NCBI RefSeq assembly: GCF_013283875.1
Contig: NZ_CP054139.1
Span: forward strand, 3,534,001 to 3,598,000
Direction: 5' to 3'
DNA length: 64,000 nucleotides
From: Mucilaginibacter mali
Lineage (GTDB): Bacteria; Bacteroidota; Bacteroidia; Sphingobacteriales; Sphingobacteriaceae
Part shown: in pieces, positions 44,969 through 53,546 of the stretch
How the letters are laid out: each line of letters begins with the position of its first letter
How positions within the stretch are numbered: the stretch's first letter is position 1
Translations under genes and position numbers: made by a program
The notes under the pieces: model-generated
Database searches by the model: none
Told to the model about the DNA's origin: nothing
What the model saw: only the letters and a program-made list of their open reading frames with translations

Positions 44969-45853
44969 ATGAATATGGGTTTAAATCTGGCGCCTATTGA
45001 CAGGGTAGATCATATCAGCAAGGAAGATTTTATTAATAATTACTTAATCCCGCGCAGGCCGCTGGTGATCCAAAAAGCTACCGAGACCTGGCCTGCCCTG
45101 CAAAAATGGACCTTCGAGTATTTAAAGGAAGTTGTTGGCGATAAGACAGTCCCCTTGTACGATAGTTCAAAAGCCGACCCCTCCAAACCCATCAACGCTG
45201 CGGCTGCGGAGATGAAGTTTGCCGATTATATCGACCTGATCCAAAAGCAGCCTACCGATCTTCGTATCTTCCTGTTCGATCCGATCAAACAAGCGCCGGC
45301 CCTGCTGGATGATTACGTTGCCCCCAAAGACCTGATGGGTGGTTTCCTTGACAAATATCCTAACATGTTCTTCGGCGGCGCCGGTTCGGTTACGTTTTTA
45401 CATTACGATATCGATTTGGCGCACATCTTTCATACTCATTTTAATGGGCGTAAGCATGTGATTCTATTCGACAACAAATGGAGTGAGCGCCTGTACCGGA
45501 TCCCCTTTGCTACCTACGCGCTGGAAGACTATGATATTGAGAACCCGGATTTTGAAAAATTCCCGGCTTTAGATGGTATTGAAGGGCAGGAAGCTTTTCT
45601 TGAGCACGGTGATACCTTGTTTATGCCTACCGGTTACTGGCATTGGATGAAGTACCTTGATGGTTCGTTCTCTATTTCGCTAAGGGCCTGGGATAAATCG
45701 TGGGTGGTGAAGGCTAAAAGTTTGTATAACCTCACTATCCAGCGTAAGTTTGATGATGTGATGAAGAAGAATTTCAGGGTGAAATATATGGATTGGAAGG
45801 AGCGCCTGGCTGTTAAGCGGGCTAACCGAGCGCTGGAAAACGCTAAGCCGTAG
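44969..45853 (+). CDS. JmjC/cupin-like oxygenase domain protein
   Basis: 294 aa with a JmjC-type cupin fold. The expected iron ligands are visible: HYD (LHYDIDL) and a late His in GYWHWM. Flanking elements include IPRRPLVIQKATETWPALQK (the usual 'P(L)I(I)' start), MFFGGAGSVTFLHYDIDL, NGRKHVILF and GDTLFMPTGYWHW. Members are Fe(II)/2-oxoglutarate hydroxylases of proteins or small molecules; the substrate is unknown. No partner gene; a family A palindrome starts 4 bases after its stop codon. Confidence 0.85.
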   Translation: MNMGLNLAPIDRVDHISKEDFINNYLIPRRPLVIQKATETWPALQKWTFEYLKEVVGDKTVPLYDSSKADPSKPINAAAAEMKFADYIDLIQKQPTDLRIFLFDPIKQAPALLDDYVAPKDLMGGFLDKYPNMFFGGAGSVTFLHYDIDLAHIFHTHFNGRKHVILFDNKWSERLYRIPFATYALEDYDIENPDFEKFPALDGIEGQEAFLEHGDTLFMPTGYWHWMKYLDGSFSISLRAWDKSWVVKAKSLYNLTIQRKFDDVMKKNFRVKYMDWKERLAVKRANRALENAKP

Positions 45854-45856
45854 TTT

Positions 45857-45964
45857 CTTGTCATTGCTGTAAAGCAAGCCGGGGATGCGCGATGGAGCGA
45901 CGTGGCAATCTCTTCGCGGGTAAACCAGCTACGAGATTGCCGCGCTATCGCTCGCAATGACAAG
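45857..45964. repeat. REP-like palindrome, family A copy 3
   Basis: CTTGTCATTGC at the left and GCAATGACAAG at the right, with internal GTGGCAATCTC and GAGATTGCCGC plus GCTATCGCTCGC. The arms are diverged but clearly of family A. It lies between two convergent genes. Confidence 0.75.
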
Positions 45965-45979
45965 TTATTTATAAATGTG

Positions 45980-46774
45980 TTACGAAAGTTCCGGCAAACC
46001 AACCTTCTCTTTCAACCGCTGCAAATAAAGCCCAATCTCCAGGTCGCCCATGCCGTATATTTTTTCCGTTTCCCAAAATTTCATACACATATCCTGAAAT
46101 TTGGTGATGCCGCTGTTATAAATATCCAGCAATTTTTGTTCAACGTAATTCAAACCGGCTTCATTCAGTTGCAGGCGCTTTAGGTGGGCTTGTAAAGCGG
46201 GCTTCAGCAAATGCAGGCTCCCCCAAAACTGGGTATTAGCAAGATACTGCTCCAAATGTTCAGCATCATGTTTTACATACATTTCCCAGGTTTCGGCGGC
46301 AATGGTAAAGTCCACTTCGCTTAGTTGCAAGCGGATGTTATCGTACAGGTATTGCAGCTCTTCGCCGTTCAGTTCGCCCATGCCGGCAAAATCGGGCTTG
46401 CCGGGAAACTCGCCCGGACTGATCAGGTAAATATTCGGTGCCGATAAGTCGGTTAACTGGTGCAGGTAGTTCATCACGCCCAGCATATTGCTCTGGCAGT
46501 GCAGATCGTACTCGAACCACAGGTTAATTTCGTCGTGCGGTTCGGTTAACTGGGCAAGGTGGTCTACCATATCCCGGCGGTAGTCCATATCGTTATCGTC
46601 GAATGTTTTGCAGATCCACTGGCAGCGGGTTTCCCAAAAGTGGGCAGCGCCGATGTTCATTTCCAGTGGGCCTTCGGATAAAACTTCGCGCCAAACCATG
46701 GTATCGCCATCGATACTGGTTTGCTTAAAACCATACAAGGTCGAGTCGCCGTTGAGGATGTGCAGGGTGCTCAT
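45980..46774 (-). CDS. DUF1835 protein
   Basis: 264 aa cytoplasmic protein. The N-terminus (STLHILNGDSTLYGFKQTSI, VWREVLSEGPLE) matches DUF1835, and the remainder has the EINLWFEYDLHCQSNMLG and ELNGEELQYLYDN patterns of its common partner region. Function unknown. Convergent with the cupin gene and downstream of an MFS gene on the same strand. Confidence 0.82.
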   Translation of the reverse strand: MSTLHILNGDSTLYGFKQTSIDGDTMVWREVLSEGPLEMNIGAAHFWETRCQWICKTFDDNDMDYRRDMVDHLAQLTEPHDEINLWFEYDLHCQSNMLGVMNYLHQLTDLSAPNIYLISPGEFPGKPDFAGMGELNGEELQYLYDNIRLQLSEVDFTIAAETWEMYVKHDAEHLEQYLANTQFWGSLHLLKPALQAHLKRLQLNEAGLNYVEQKLLDIYNSGITKFQDMCMKFWETEKIYGMGDLEIGLYLQRLKEKVGLPELS

Positions 46775-46835
46775 ATATTACAGATCAGTTTTTTTTTTGA
46801 GTGATTTAAACTTAGAGCCTATTATTGTGTAATTG

Positions 46836-48005
46836 TTACACTTGTTCTTCTTCCTTTATTAATGATACCATCCACACAATGAGCAGGCCGAATGCAGACA
46901 TCATTCCAAAAGCAACCCTTAAGCCCAGCCCCTGCGCTACAAAACCCACCAAAGGCGGCACCAGCAAAAACCCCAGGTACCCAATAGTTGATATGGCCGC
47001 GATGGCCAGCGCGCCGCTCATGGTTTTTGATTTACCCGCCATACTGAACACCAGCGGCACCACACACGATACCCCGGCCCCAGTCAATACAAAACCGACA
47101 CAGGCGATCACAGGATATGGTATCAGCGATGCTATAGCCATACCAGCAAAGGTAAGCCAGCCACTATAATATAAAATCGACTTCACACCGTAGCAGTTCA
47201 CCAGGGTGTCGCCAACAAACCGGCTGATGGTCATGGCTACCATGTAAAATACAAAACCTATTGTAGCAGCATGTTTGCTGGTATGCACCGCTTTTTCAAA
47301 ATAGATGCCGCTCCAATCGTACATCGTATTTTCGCAGGCCATACAGGCAAAGCATATCAGGGCGAACTTGAGCAGGAATTTATCGGGCAGGGAAAACACC
47401 GGCTTTTTTTGCTGCGCCGATGGTTTATGGTAAATCGTATCCGGAAAAAACAATAGCGCAGTTACAATCATGGCAATCCCTACGCCCGGAAAATGCCAGT
47501 TCGGGGCAATATTAAACATCACCATCAGGTAACCTACCGCCGCCCCGGCAAAACCGGCCATGCTCCATATTCCGTGGAAAAAAGTCATGATAGACCTATC
47601 GTACAGCGATTGAACGCTTACCGACTGTGCGTTGAGCGACAGGTTGAATAAATTTCGTGATGAGCCAAAGAAAAACAATATGGTTACCACCTGCCAGGTA
47701 TGAGTCGCAAAACCCATCAATATCAGCATCAGGTTAAATACAAGGGCCCCCGAAAGCATAATGCTGCGGCTGGTAAAACGGCTAAGCAGTTGCCCTGTGA
47801 CCGGCATGGTGAGCATTAACCCGGCCGGCATAGCAAATAGTACTGCCCCCAGTTGAGCCTCGTTTAAGTGAAGATGCGCCTGTATAGATGGTATGCGCGA
47901 CGCCCATGCCGAATAACCGAACCCGGATATAAAATAAAATATGGTGCTTGATAAGCGGGCCTTACGCGGGGTTTTGTAGGTAATGATGGCATCGTGATGG
48001 GGCAT
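46836..48005 (-). CDS. MFS transporter (YbjJ/fucose-permease-like)
   Basis: 389 aa with 12 membrane helices of the major facilitator fold; the opening STIFYFISGFGYSAWASRIP and QLGAVLFAMPAGLMLTMPVT are typical of small-sugar or YbjJ-like members. Start is set at the ATG at 48005; upstream in-frame codons are made from the intergenic TGCAAATG repeat and are unlikely to be coding. It is divergent from uxaC, so a sugar acid substrate is a reasonable but unproven guess. Confidence 0.8.
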   Translation of the reverse strand: MPHHDAIITYKTPRKARLSSTIFYFISGFGYSAWASRIPSIQAHLHLNEAQLGAVLFAMPAGLMLTMPVTGQLLSRFTSRSIMLSGALVFNLMLILMGFATHTWQVVTILFFFGSSRNLFNLSLNAQSVSVQSLYDRSIMTFFHGIWSMAGFAGAAVGYLMVMFNIAPNWHFPGVGIAMIVTALLFFPDTIYHKPSAQQKKPVFSLPDKFLLKFALICFACMACENTMYDWSGIYFEKAVHTSKHAATIGFVFYMVAMTISRFVGDTLVNCYGVKSILYYSGWLTFAGMAIASLIPYPVIACVGFVLTGAGVSCVVPLVFSMAGKSKTMSGALAIAAISTIGYLGFLLVPPLVGFVAQGLGLRVAFGMMSAFGLLIVWMVSLIKEEEQV

Positions 48006-48015
48006 GGCGCAAAAA

Positions 48016-48060
48016 TAGTGGAAAATGTGCAAATGCGTGGATGTGCAGATATGCAAATGA
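48016..48060. repeat. TGCAAATGTGCA-type repeat, family E copy 2
   Basis: GAAAATGTGCAAATGCG and GATGTGCAGATATGCAAATG lie in the 190-base gap between the MFS gene and uxaC. They match one half of the inverted repeat in the atp operon. Confidence 0.6.
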
Positions 48061-48195
48061 ATGCTATGCCAATTGCGATGAATAAATAAACAACAGCGCT
48101 ATACAATCAGGATAGTTGCAGCATTAATAAAAGCAGAATAATTAATACCTTAGCGGCGCTTCGGGCACCCCATTTAGCTTGAAGTCAATCTTTTT

Positions 48196-49602
48196 ATGAG
48201 CAATTTTTTAGACGAAAACTTCCTACTGAAAACAGAGACTGCCCGCAGGTTGTACCACGACTATGCGAAGCAAATGCCGATAATTGATTACCATTGCCAC
48301 CTGCCGCCCGATCAGATTGCAGCTAACGGTAATTTTGCCAACCTTACCCAAATTTGGTTATACGGCGATCATTATAAATGGCGTGCCATGCGTGCCAACG
48401 GTGTGAACGAAAAATACATCACCGGCAACGGTACCGATTACGAAAAATTTGAACAATGGGCAGCCACCGTGCCATACACCATGCGCAACCCGCTGTATCA
48501 CTGGACACATTTGGAGTTACAACGTTATTTTGATGTGCACGACATCGTATCATCAACCACTGCTAAAAAGATCTACGACGAGTGTACCGCCAAACTGCAA
48601 ACGCCCGAGTTTAAAGTACGCAGCCTGATCCAGAACATGAACGTAAAGGTGGTATGTACTACCGACGATCCGCTGGATAACCTGGAATACCACCAGCAAA
48701 TTAAGGCTGATGGTTACGGTGTAAAAATATTACCGGCCTACCGCCCGGATAAGGCCATGGCTGCCGATGATGTTGCCGGTCTGAACGCTTACATTGATAA
48801 ACTGGAAGGTGTAACCAATACCAGCATCAGCACTTTTGATGATTACTTATCGGCATTAAAGGCCCGTCATGATTACTTCGCGGCTAACGGCTGTTCGGTA
48901 TCCGACCACGGCCTGGAGCAGATCTATGCCGAGGATTATACCGATGCCGAGATCAGCGCGATATTTGATACCATCCGTGCCAATGGCGTGTTGATGCCGA
49001 TGGAGATACTGAAGTTTAAATCGGCCATGCTGGTTTACTTTGCCGAGTGGGACCATGAGAAGGGCTGGGTGCAGCAATTTCACTTAGGCGCTTTGCGTAA
49101 CAACAATACCCGCATGCTGTCCATCTTAGGCCCGGATACCGGCTGGGATTCTATCGGCGATTTTAGCCAGGCGCGTATGCTGTCTAAATTTCTTAACCGT
49201 TTGGATACCCAGGATAAACTGGCCAAAACTATTATCTACAACCTTAACCCGGCCGATAACGAGCTGATGGCTACCATGATCGGTAACTTTAACGATGGTT
49301 CGGTTGCCGGCAAGATCCAATTCGGTTCGGCCTGGTGGTTCCTCGATCAAAAAGACGGCATGATCAAGCAGATGAACGCCTTATCTAACATGGGCTTATT
49401 AAGCCGCCTGGTAGGTATGCTGACCGATTCGCGCAGCTTCCTGTCGTACCCCCGCCACGAGTACTTCCGCCGCCTGCTGTGTAACCTGTTTGGCGATGAT
49501 GTGGAGAATGGCGAACTGCCTGCTGATATCGAGTGGATCGGTAAGGTGGTGCAGGATATCTGCTTCTATAACGCTAAGAATTATTTTGGCTGGGATGTTT
49601 AA
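48196..49602 (+). CDS. uxaC: Glucuronate isomerase
   Basis: Interconverts D-glucuronate/fructuronate (and galacturonate/tagaturonate), the entry step of hexuronate breakdown. 468 aa, standard length, with IIDYHCHLPPDQIAANGNF (metal-site His residues), TTDDPLDNLEYHQQIKADGY, DNNTRMLS-like RNNNTRMLSILGPDTGWDSI and the C-terminal SYPRHEYFRRLLCNLFGDD. No other uxu genes are adjacent; the divergent MFS gene may be a transporter partner. Confidence 0.95.
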   Translation: MSNFLDENFLLKTETARRLYHDYAKQMPIIDYHCHLPPDQIAANGNFANLTQIWLYGDHYKWRAMRANGVNEKYITGNGTDYEKFEQWAATVPYTMRNPLYHWTHLELQRYFDVHDIVSSTTAKKIYDECTAKLQTPEFKVRSLIQNMNVKVVCTTDDPLDNLEYHQQIKADGYGVKILPAYRPDKAMAADDVAGLNAYIDKLEGVTNTSISTFDDYLSALKARHDYFAANGCSVSDHGLEQIYAEDYTDAEISAIFDTIRANGVLMPMEILKFKSAMLVYFAEWDHEKGWVQQFHLGALRNNNTRMLSILGPDTGWDSIGDFSQARMLSKFLNRLDTQDKLAKTIIYNLNPADNELMATMIGNFNDGSVAGKIQFGSAWWFLDQKDGMIKQMNALSNMGLLSRLVGMLTDSRSFLSYPRHEYFRRLLCNLFGDDVENGELPADIEWIGKVVQDICFYNAKNYFGWDV

Positions 49603-49668
49603 TCGCGATTAGGTCATTGAGCCATTCGCTGCGCTGTCATTGGGGCATTGAGTCATTTGGCAATGCAG

Positions 49669-51428
49669 ATAAAACAAAAAGAGGCTGTCTCAAAAGCGAG
49701 GCAGCCTCTTTGTTTTTGAGCGTAATTTTCAGTAACTTAAAGGCATGGGAGGAAAAGTAGTCTTTAAGGAATATGATCCTGACCAGTTAACCTTTTTACC
49801 GTATAAACTGGAGGAACTGGTACCGCAGGGTCATCCGGTACGTATTGTATCGAAGGTGGTCGATCAGGTAGATGTTAAACCGATTAACCGCAAGTATAAA
49901 GGCGGCGGGGCATCCAGCTTTCATCCGCGGCTGATGCTCAAGCTGCTGATCTACGGTTATCTGACCAACACGTATTCTTCACGGAAGTTGGAAGACCAGG
50001 CCGCGCAGAATGTACATTTCATGTGGCTTTTAGGCATGAAAAAGCCTGATCACAATACCATCAACCGTTTCCGGAGCGAGAAGCTGTCGGGTGTTTTAAA
50101 GGAGATCTTCTCACAGATCGTATTGTTATTACAGCAGGAAGGTATCGTCTCGCTGAAAGAAGCTGTTTTTACCGATGGTACCAAGATCGAATCGGTAGCG
50201 AACAAGTACACTTTTGTATGGGGCAAAAGCATTAAGAACAGCAAGGAGAAGATGAAAGCCCAATTGGATGAACTGTGGAGTTATGCGCAAACCATCGCTG
50301 CCGAAGAACTTAAAGACACCGCACCGCTGGAATACAGCGAGATCAACCCGGAAAAAGTAAAAGAAACGATCTCAAAGATCAACGCCGCCCTGGACGATAA
50401 GGAAGATGTCGATAAGAAAGTAAGGCAGAAGCTGAACTATGCCAAAAAGCACTGGCCGGAGAACCTGGCCCGGTATGACGAGCAGGAAAAGCTGTTAGGC
50501 GGTCGCAACAGCTTTTCGAAGACCGACCCGGGTGCCACCTTCATGCGGATGAAAGAAGACCCTATGCTGAACGGGCAGCTTAAACCCGGATACAATCTGC
50601 AGATCTCCACCCAGGAGCAGTTCATCTTGAACTATAGCCTGCACCAAACCACAACCGATTACCAGACCCTTCCATCACACATCGAACAATACGAAACTTT
50701 ATATCATGCACTTCCAAAAGCGGTAGTGGCCGATGCGGGCTACGGTTCGGACGAGAACTATGGCGTATTACAGCAAAAAGGCATTGAAGCTTATATCAAA
50801 TACAACACGTTCGACCAGGAACAAAATAAAGGCATCAAAGCATTCGGTAATGACAGTTTGCACTATAATGAACAGGAAGATTACCTGGTATGTCCGATGG
50901 GACAACACATGCAGCATATCGGCACCGGGCAGCGGGTCTCCACATCCGGCTATGTGCAACTGATCAGCCGCTATCAGGCGCAGAATTGTGAAAACTGCCC
51001 CATGCGGGGCGTTTGTCACCAAGCAGCCGGTAACCGCGTGGTGGAGATCAACCACAGCCTTAGAATACACAAGCAGATAGCGAAAGAAAGATTGAATACC
51101 GAACAGGGCATCAAATACCGAAAGCGACGGCCCGCAGATGTCGAACCGGTGTTCGCCAACCTGAAGCATAATCACGGCTTCAGGCGATTCCTGCTGAAGG
51201 GAATGTCCAAAACCGAGGTCGAAATAGGGTTATTATCCATCGCACATAACCTCAGAAAGTGGAAAGCCTGATAAAAAAGGCTTTTTATCCGATAAAAACA
51301 CCTGAACCAACTCAAAAAAATCGAAAGCAGGCTGATACAGTCCCGCTTTCCTAATAACTCATCTAAATCGGCATCAACGAAAAAACCGCCTCATAATTGA
51401 CTTATGAGACGGCCTCTTTTTGTTTTAT
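49669..51428. mobile_element. IS1182-family insertion sequence, complete
   Basis: About 1.76 kb bounded by inverted repeats of about 28 bases: ATAAAACAAAAAGAGGC at the left (49669-49696) and its complement ending TTTTTGTTTTAT at the right (51401-51428), with two mismatches. Each end also folds as a hairpin (AAAGAGGCTG with CAGCCTCTTT; CCTCATAA with TTATGAG), which can stop incoming transcription. The intact transposase fills the centre. No direct target duplication could be picked out by eye. Confidence 0.85.
49745..51271 (+). CDS. IS1182-family transposase
   Basis: 508 aa DDE transposase. N-terminal DUF772 domain (GHPVRIVSKVVDQVDVKPIN, HPRLMLKLLIYGYLTNTYSS, FMWLLGMKKPDHNTINRFRS). Acidic residues in TDGTKIES, VVADAGYGSDE and ADVEPVFANLKHN fit the catalytic triad. 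C-terminal IGLLSIAHNLRKW matches family. The frame is undisturbed, so the element may be active. Confidence 0.93.
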   Translation: MGGKVVFKEYDPDQLTFLPYKLEELVPQGHPVRIVSKVVDQVDVKPINRKYKGGGASSFHPRLMLKLLIYGYLTNTYSSRKLEDQAAQNVHFMWLLGMKKPDHNTINRFRSEKLSGVLKEIFSQIVLLLQQEGIVSLKEAVFTDGTKIESVANKYTFVWGKSIKNSKEKMKAQLDELWSYAQTIAAEELKDTAPLEYSEINPEKVKETISKINAALDDKEDVDKKVRQKLNYAKKHWPENLARYDEQEKLLGGRNSFSKTDPGATFMRMKEDPMLNGQLKPGYNLQISTQEQFILNYSLHQTTTDYQTLPSHIEQYETLYHALPKAVVADAGYGSDENYGVLQQKGIEAYIKYNTFDQEQNKGIKAFGNDSLHYNEQEDYLVCPMGQHMQHIGTGQRVSTSGYVQLISRYQAQNCENCPMRGVCHQAAGNRVVEINHSLRIHKQIAKERLNTEQGIKYRKRRPADVEPVFANLKHNHGFRRFLLKGMSKTEVEIGLLSIAHNLRKWKA

Positions 51429-51437
51429 ACTCAAACT

Positions 51438-51523
51438 CGTCATCCTGAGCGATAGCGAAGGATCCCAAACTATGCATATCAGCTCTGCTTGTCGGGGATC
51501 CTTCGCTATCGCTCAGGATGACG
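51438..51523. repeat. REP-like palindrome, family A copy 4
   Basis: Perfect 28-bp arms (51438-51465 and 51496-51523) starting CGTCATCCTGAGCGATAGCG, with a central loop containing CTTGTCGGGG. It begins 9 bases after the IS end and ends 6 bases before a minus-strand gene. Confidence 0.88.
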
Positions 51524-51529
51524 GGTTGG

Positions 51530-52030
51530 TTACTTCACCGCCTTTATCGTCTCCTTAACTTCACCGCACTCATCCATATCTTTACCGTAATACGGGTTCG
51601 ATATTTTGTCGCTGGCGCTTAACCAGTAAGCCTTTTTCATAGGGCAATACTGGCGGTACAGGGTAACGTCGTTGCTTTTCATGTTTTTGATCAGGCCGTA
51701 AAAATCGTCAGACAGTTTTTGGAAGTGCTCACGCTGATGAGCAATATCGGTCGATTCGGCGATATGGTCGCCGTTGAAGCGTAGTTTTTGGCCGTATTTG
51801 GTCCAGGCGGCTTTTTGGGCGGCATCCATAGTGCTGGCGTTTACTTCCTTAACAGCGGCGGTAAACAGTTTGGCCTGCGCATTGGCGGTTTTGCTGTTAT
51901 CGGTAGCCAGGGCGTCCTTCATGCCCAAATAAGCTTTTATCAGGTGGCTGATGGCGGCGTTATCCGCGGCTTTCACCTGTGCGCCAAAGGCCATAAATAA
52001 TATCAGTGCAAATGTTTTTATTGTTCTCAT
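51530..52030 (-). CDS. Secreted DUF3347 protein
   Basis: 166 aa with a signal peptide (MRTIKTFALILFMAFGAQVK, cleavage near KAA); a longer open frame upstream is rejected. The mature part has AISHLIKAYLGMKDALATDN and the C-terminal signature YCPMKKAYWLSASDKISNPY with GKDMDECGEVKETI. DUF3347 domains are found alone or fused to CusB-like metal efflux proteins, and the Cys/Met/His pattern suggests metal contact; not proven. Confidence 0.82.
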   Translation of the reverse strand: MRTIKTFALILFMAFGAQVKAADNAAISHLIKAYLGMKDALATDNSKTANAQAKLFTAAVKEVNASTMDAAQKAAWTKYGQKLRFNGDHIAESTDIAHQREHFQKLSDDFYGLIKNMKSNDVTLYRQYCPMKKAYWLSASDKISNPYYGKDMDECGEVKETIKAVK

Positions 52031-52164
52031 ATATTTTGTTTGATTTAATGAGTAAAGGTAATAAACAATTGTAAAAACTGAACGCCGCTGCAAACCAGAT
52101 CGTACCGTTTCACCCAAAATTCATGGGCTTTTTATATCTTGCTTCATCCAAAGGATAAAACCCA

Positions 52165-53433
52165 ATGAAGTTATACCGCTATATTTTATTTCTGTTATTC
52201 ATTACTTTAAAAGCCACGGCCCAGCAAACTATAGTTTATAACGATATGGTTTACCGCCCGGAAATTAAAAGTGTGCAGCTAAGTATTTTGGGCAAGGATG
52301 GTTCGTTCCCGGTAATTAATTTACGCAGCAATGATCAGCTGTTACTGTCGTTTGATGATCTGACCAACCGCAGCCGCTATTATAATTACACCCTGGAGCA
52401 TTGCGATGCCGAGTGGCATTCATCAAACCTGTCGCCTACCGAATACCTGCAAAGCTTTACCGAAGACCGCCTGATGGATTACCGCTATTCGGTAGCTACG
52501 CGGCAAAAATATGTGCATTACGAGTTGCAACTGCCCAATCAAAACATCATCCCCAAAATTGCAGGCAATTACCTGTTAAAGGTTTACGAGGACGGGGATC
52601 AGAACAAGATCGTTCTTACCCGCCGCCTGTATGTGCTGGGCAGTAAGGTGGGTTTGTTTGCCGATATCACCCCATCGCAAAATACGGCGCTGCGCCAAAC
52701 CAACCAAAAGGTCAATTTCCAGGTGGAATATGGCGGCCTGAATGTGCAGAACCCTTACAACGATATCCGTACCTTTATTATGCAAAATGCCCGTACGCAA
52801 ACGGGAATCATGAATAGCCGTCCGTCCTTTATCCGCGGCACACAGCTGATCTATAATGATGTAGCCACCAACGATTTTCCCGGCGGTAACGAGTTCCGGC
52901 ATTTTGATATCCGGACGCTGCAGGTAAATTCCGAACGGGTAAACCGCATTTATCGCGACAGCATCAACACCGTTATCCTGCTTCCCGATCACCCGCGCGA
53001 CCGGCCCGATTATACTTTTGAGTACGACAATGATGGTAAATACTTCGTCAACAGCACAGATGGCCGTGATGCCCGCACCGATGCCGATTACGCGCATGTT
53101 TACTTTAGCTTCGCAAGCACCAAAACCGGCCGCGAGGGCGATATCTACATCGTTGGCCAATTTAACAACTGGCGTATGGATGCCAGCAGCAAACTGGAAT
53201 ACGATAACGGCACCGCCCGCTTTTACATTAACCTGCTTTTAAAACAAGGCGTGTACGACTATGCCTACGTTTGGGTTGATGCCACCACGCACAAACCCGA
53301 TTATACCCTGCTGGAAGGCAGCCATTTTGAAACCGAGAACGATTACCAGTTACTGGTATATTATCGCCCGGTAAGCGCGCGATGGGATGAGTTGGTGGGG
53401 TATCGGTTACTGAATAATTCGACGAAGCGGTAA
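52165..53433 (+). CDS. T9SS plug protein (DUF5103)
   Basis: 422 aa with a signal peptide (LYRYILFLLFITLKATAQ). The sequence matches DUF5103, later named the type IX secretion system plug domain: YNDMVYRPEIKSVQLSILG, the DLTNRSRYYNYTLEHCDAEW stretch, PSFIRGTQLIYNDVATNDFP, and a C-terminal domain (GREGDIYIVGQFNNWRMD) resembling an AMPK/CBM48-like beta sandwich. Plug closes the periplasmic side of the SprA translocon in Flavobacterium. This is the seventh T9SS-linked component gene in the window. Confidence 0.85.
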   Translation: MKLYRYILFLLFITLKATAQQTIVYNDMVYRPEIKSVQLSILGKDGSFPVINLRSNDQLLLSFDDLTNRSRYYNYTLEHCDAEWHSSNLSPTEYLQSFTEDRLMDYRYSVATRQKYVHYELQLPNQNIIPKIAGNYLLKVYEDGDQNKIVLTRRLYVLGSKVGLFADITPSQNTALRQTNQKVNFQVEYGGLNVQNPYNDIRTFIMQNARTQTGIMNSRPSFIRGTQLIYNDVATNDFPGGNEFRHFDIRTLQVNSERVNRIYRDSINTVILLPDHPRDRPDYTFEYDNDGKYFVNSTDGRDARTDADYAHVYFSFASTKTGREGDIYIVGQFNNWRMDASSKLEYDNGTARFYINLLLKQGVYDYAYVWVDATTHKPDYTLLEGSHFETENDYQLLVYYRPVSARWDELVGYRLLNNSTKR

Positions 53434-53442
53434 GAAACACCA

Positions 53443-53539
53443 TTTGTCATTGCAAGGAGCGTAGCGATGCGGCAATCTCATAGGCAAGTCCGGCTTGCTT
53501 GTCCTGCGAGATTGCCACGCTATCGCTCGCAATGACAAA
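53443..53539. repeat. REP-like palindrome, family A copy 5
   Basis: TTTGTCATTGC ... GCAATGACAAA outer arms, with inner GCAATCTCATAGG and CCTGCGAGATTGCC. Between convergent plug and GH31 genes. Confidence 0.8.
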
Positions 53540-53546
53540 ATAAGAC

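Noticed and set aside
49660..51440. Target site duplication for the IS element
   Set aside because: The sequence shared by the flanks is inverted (ATAAAAC/GTTTTAT), so it belongs to the terminal repeats; no direct duplication seen.
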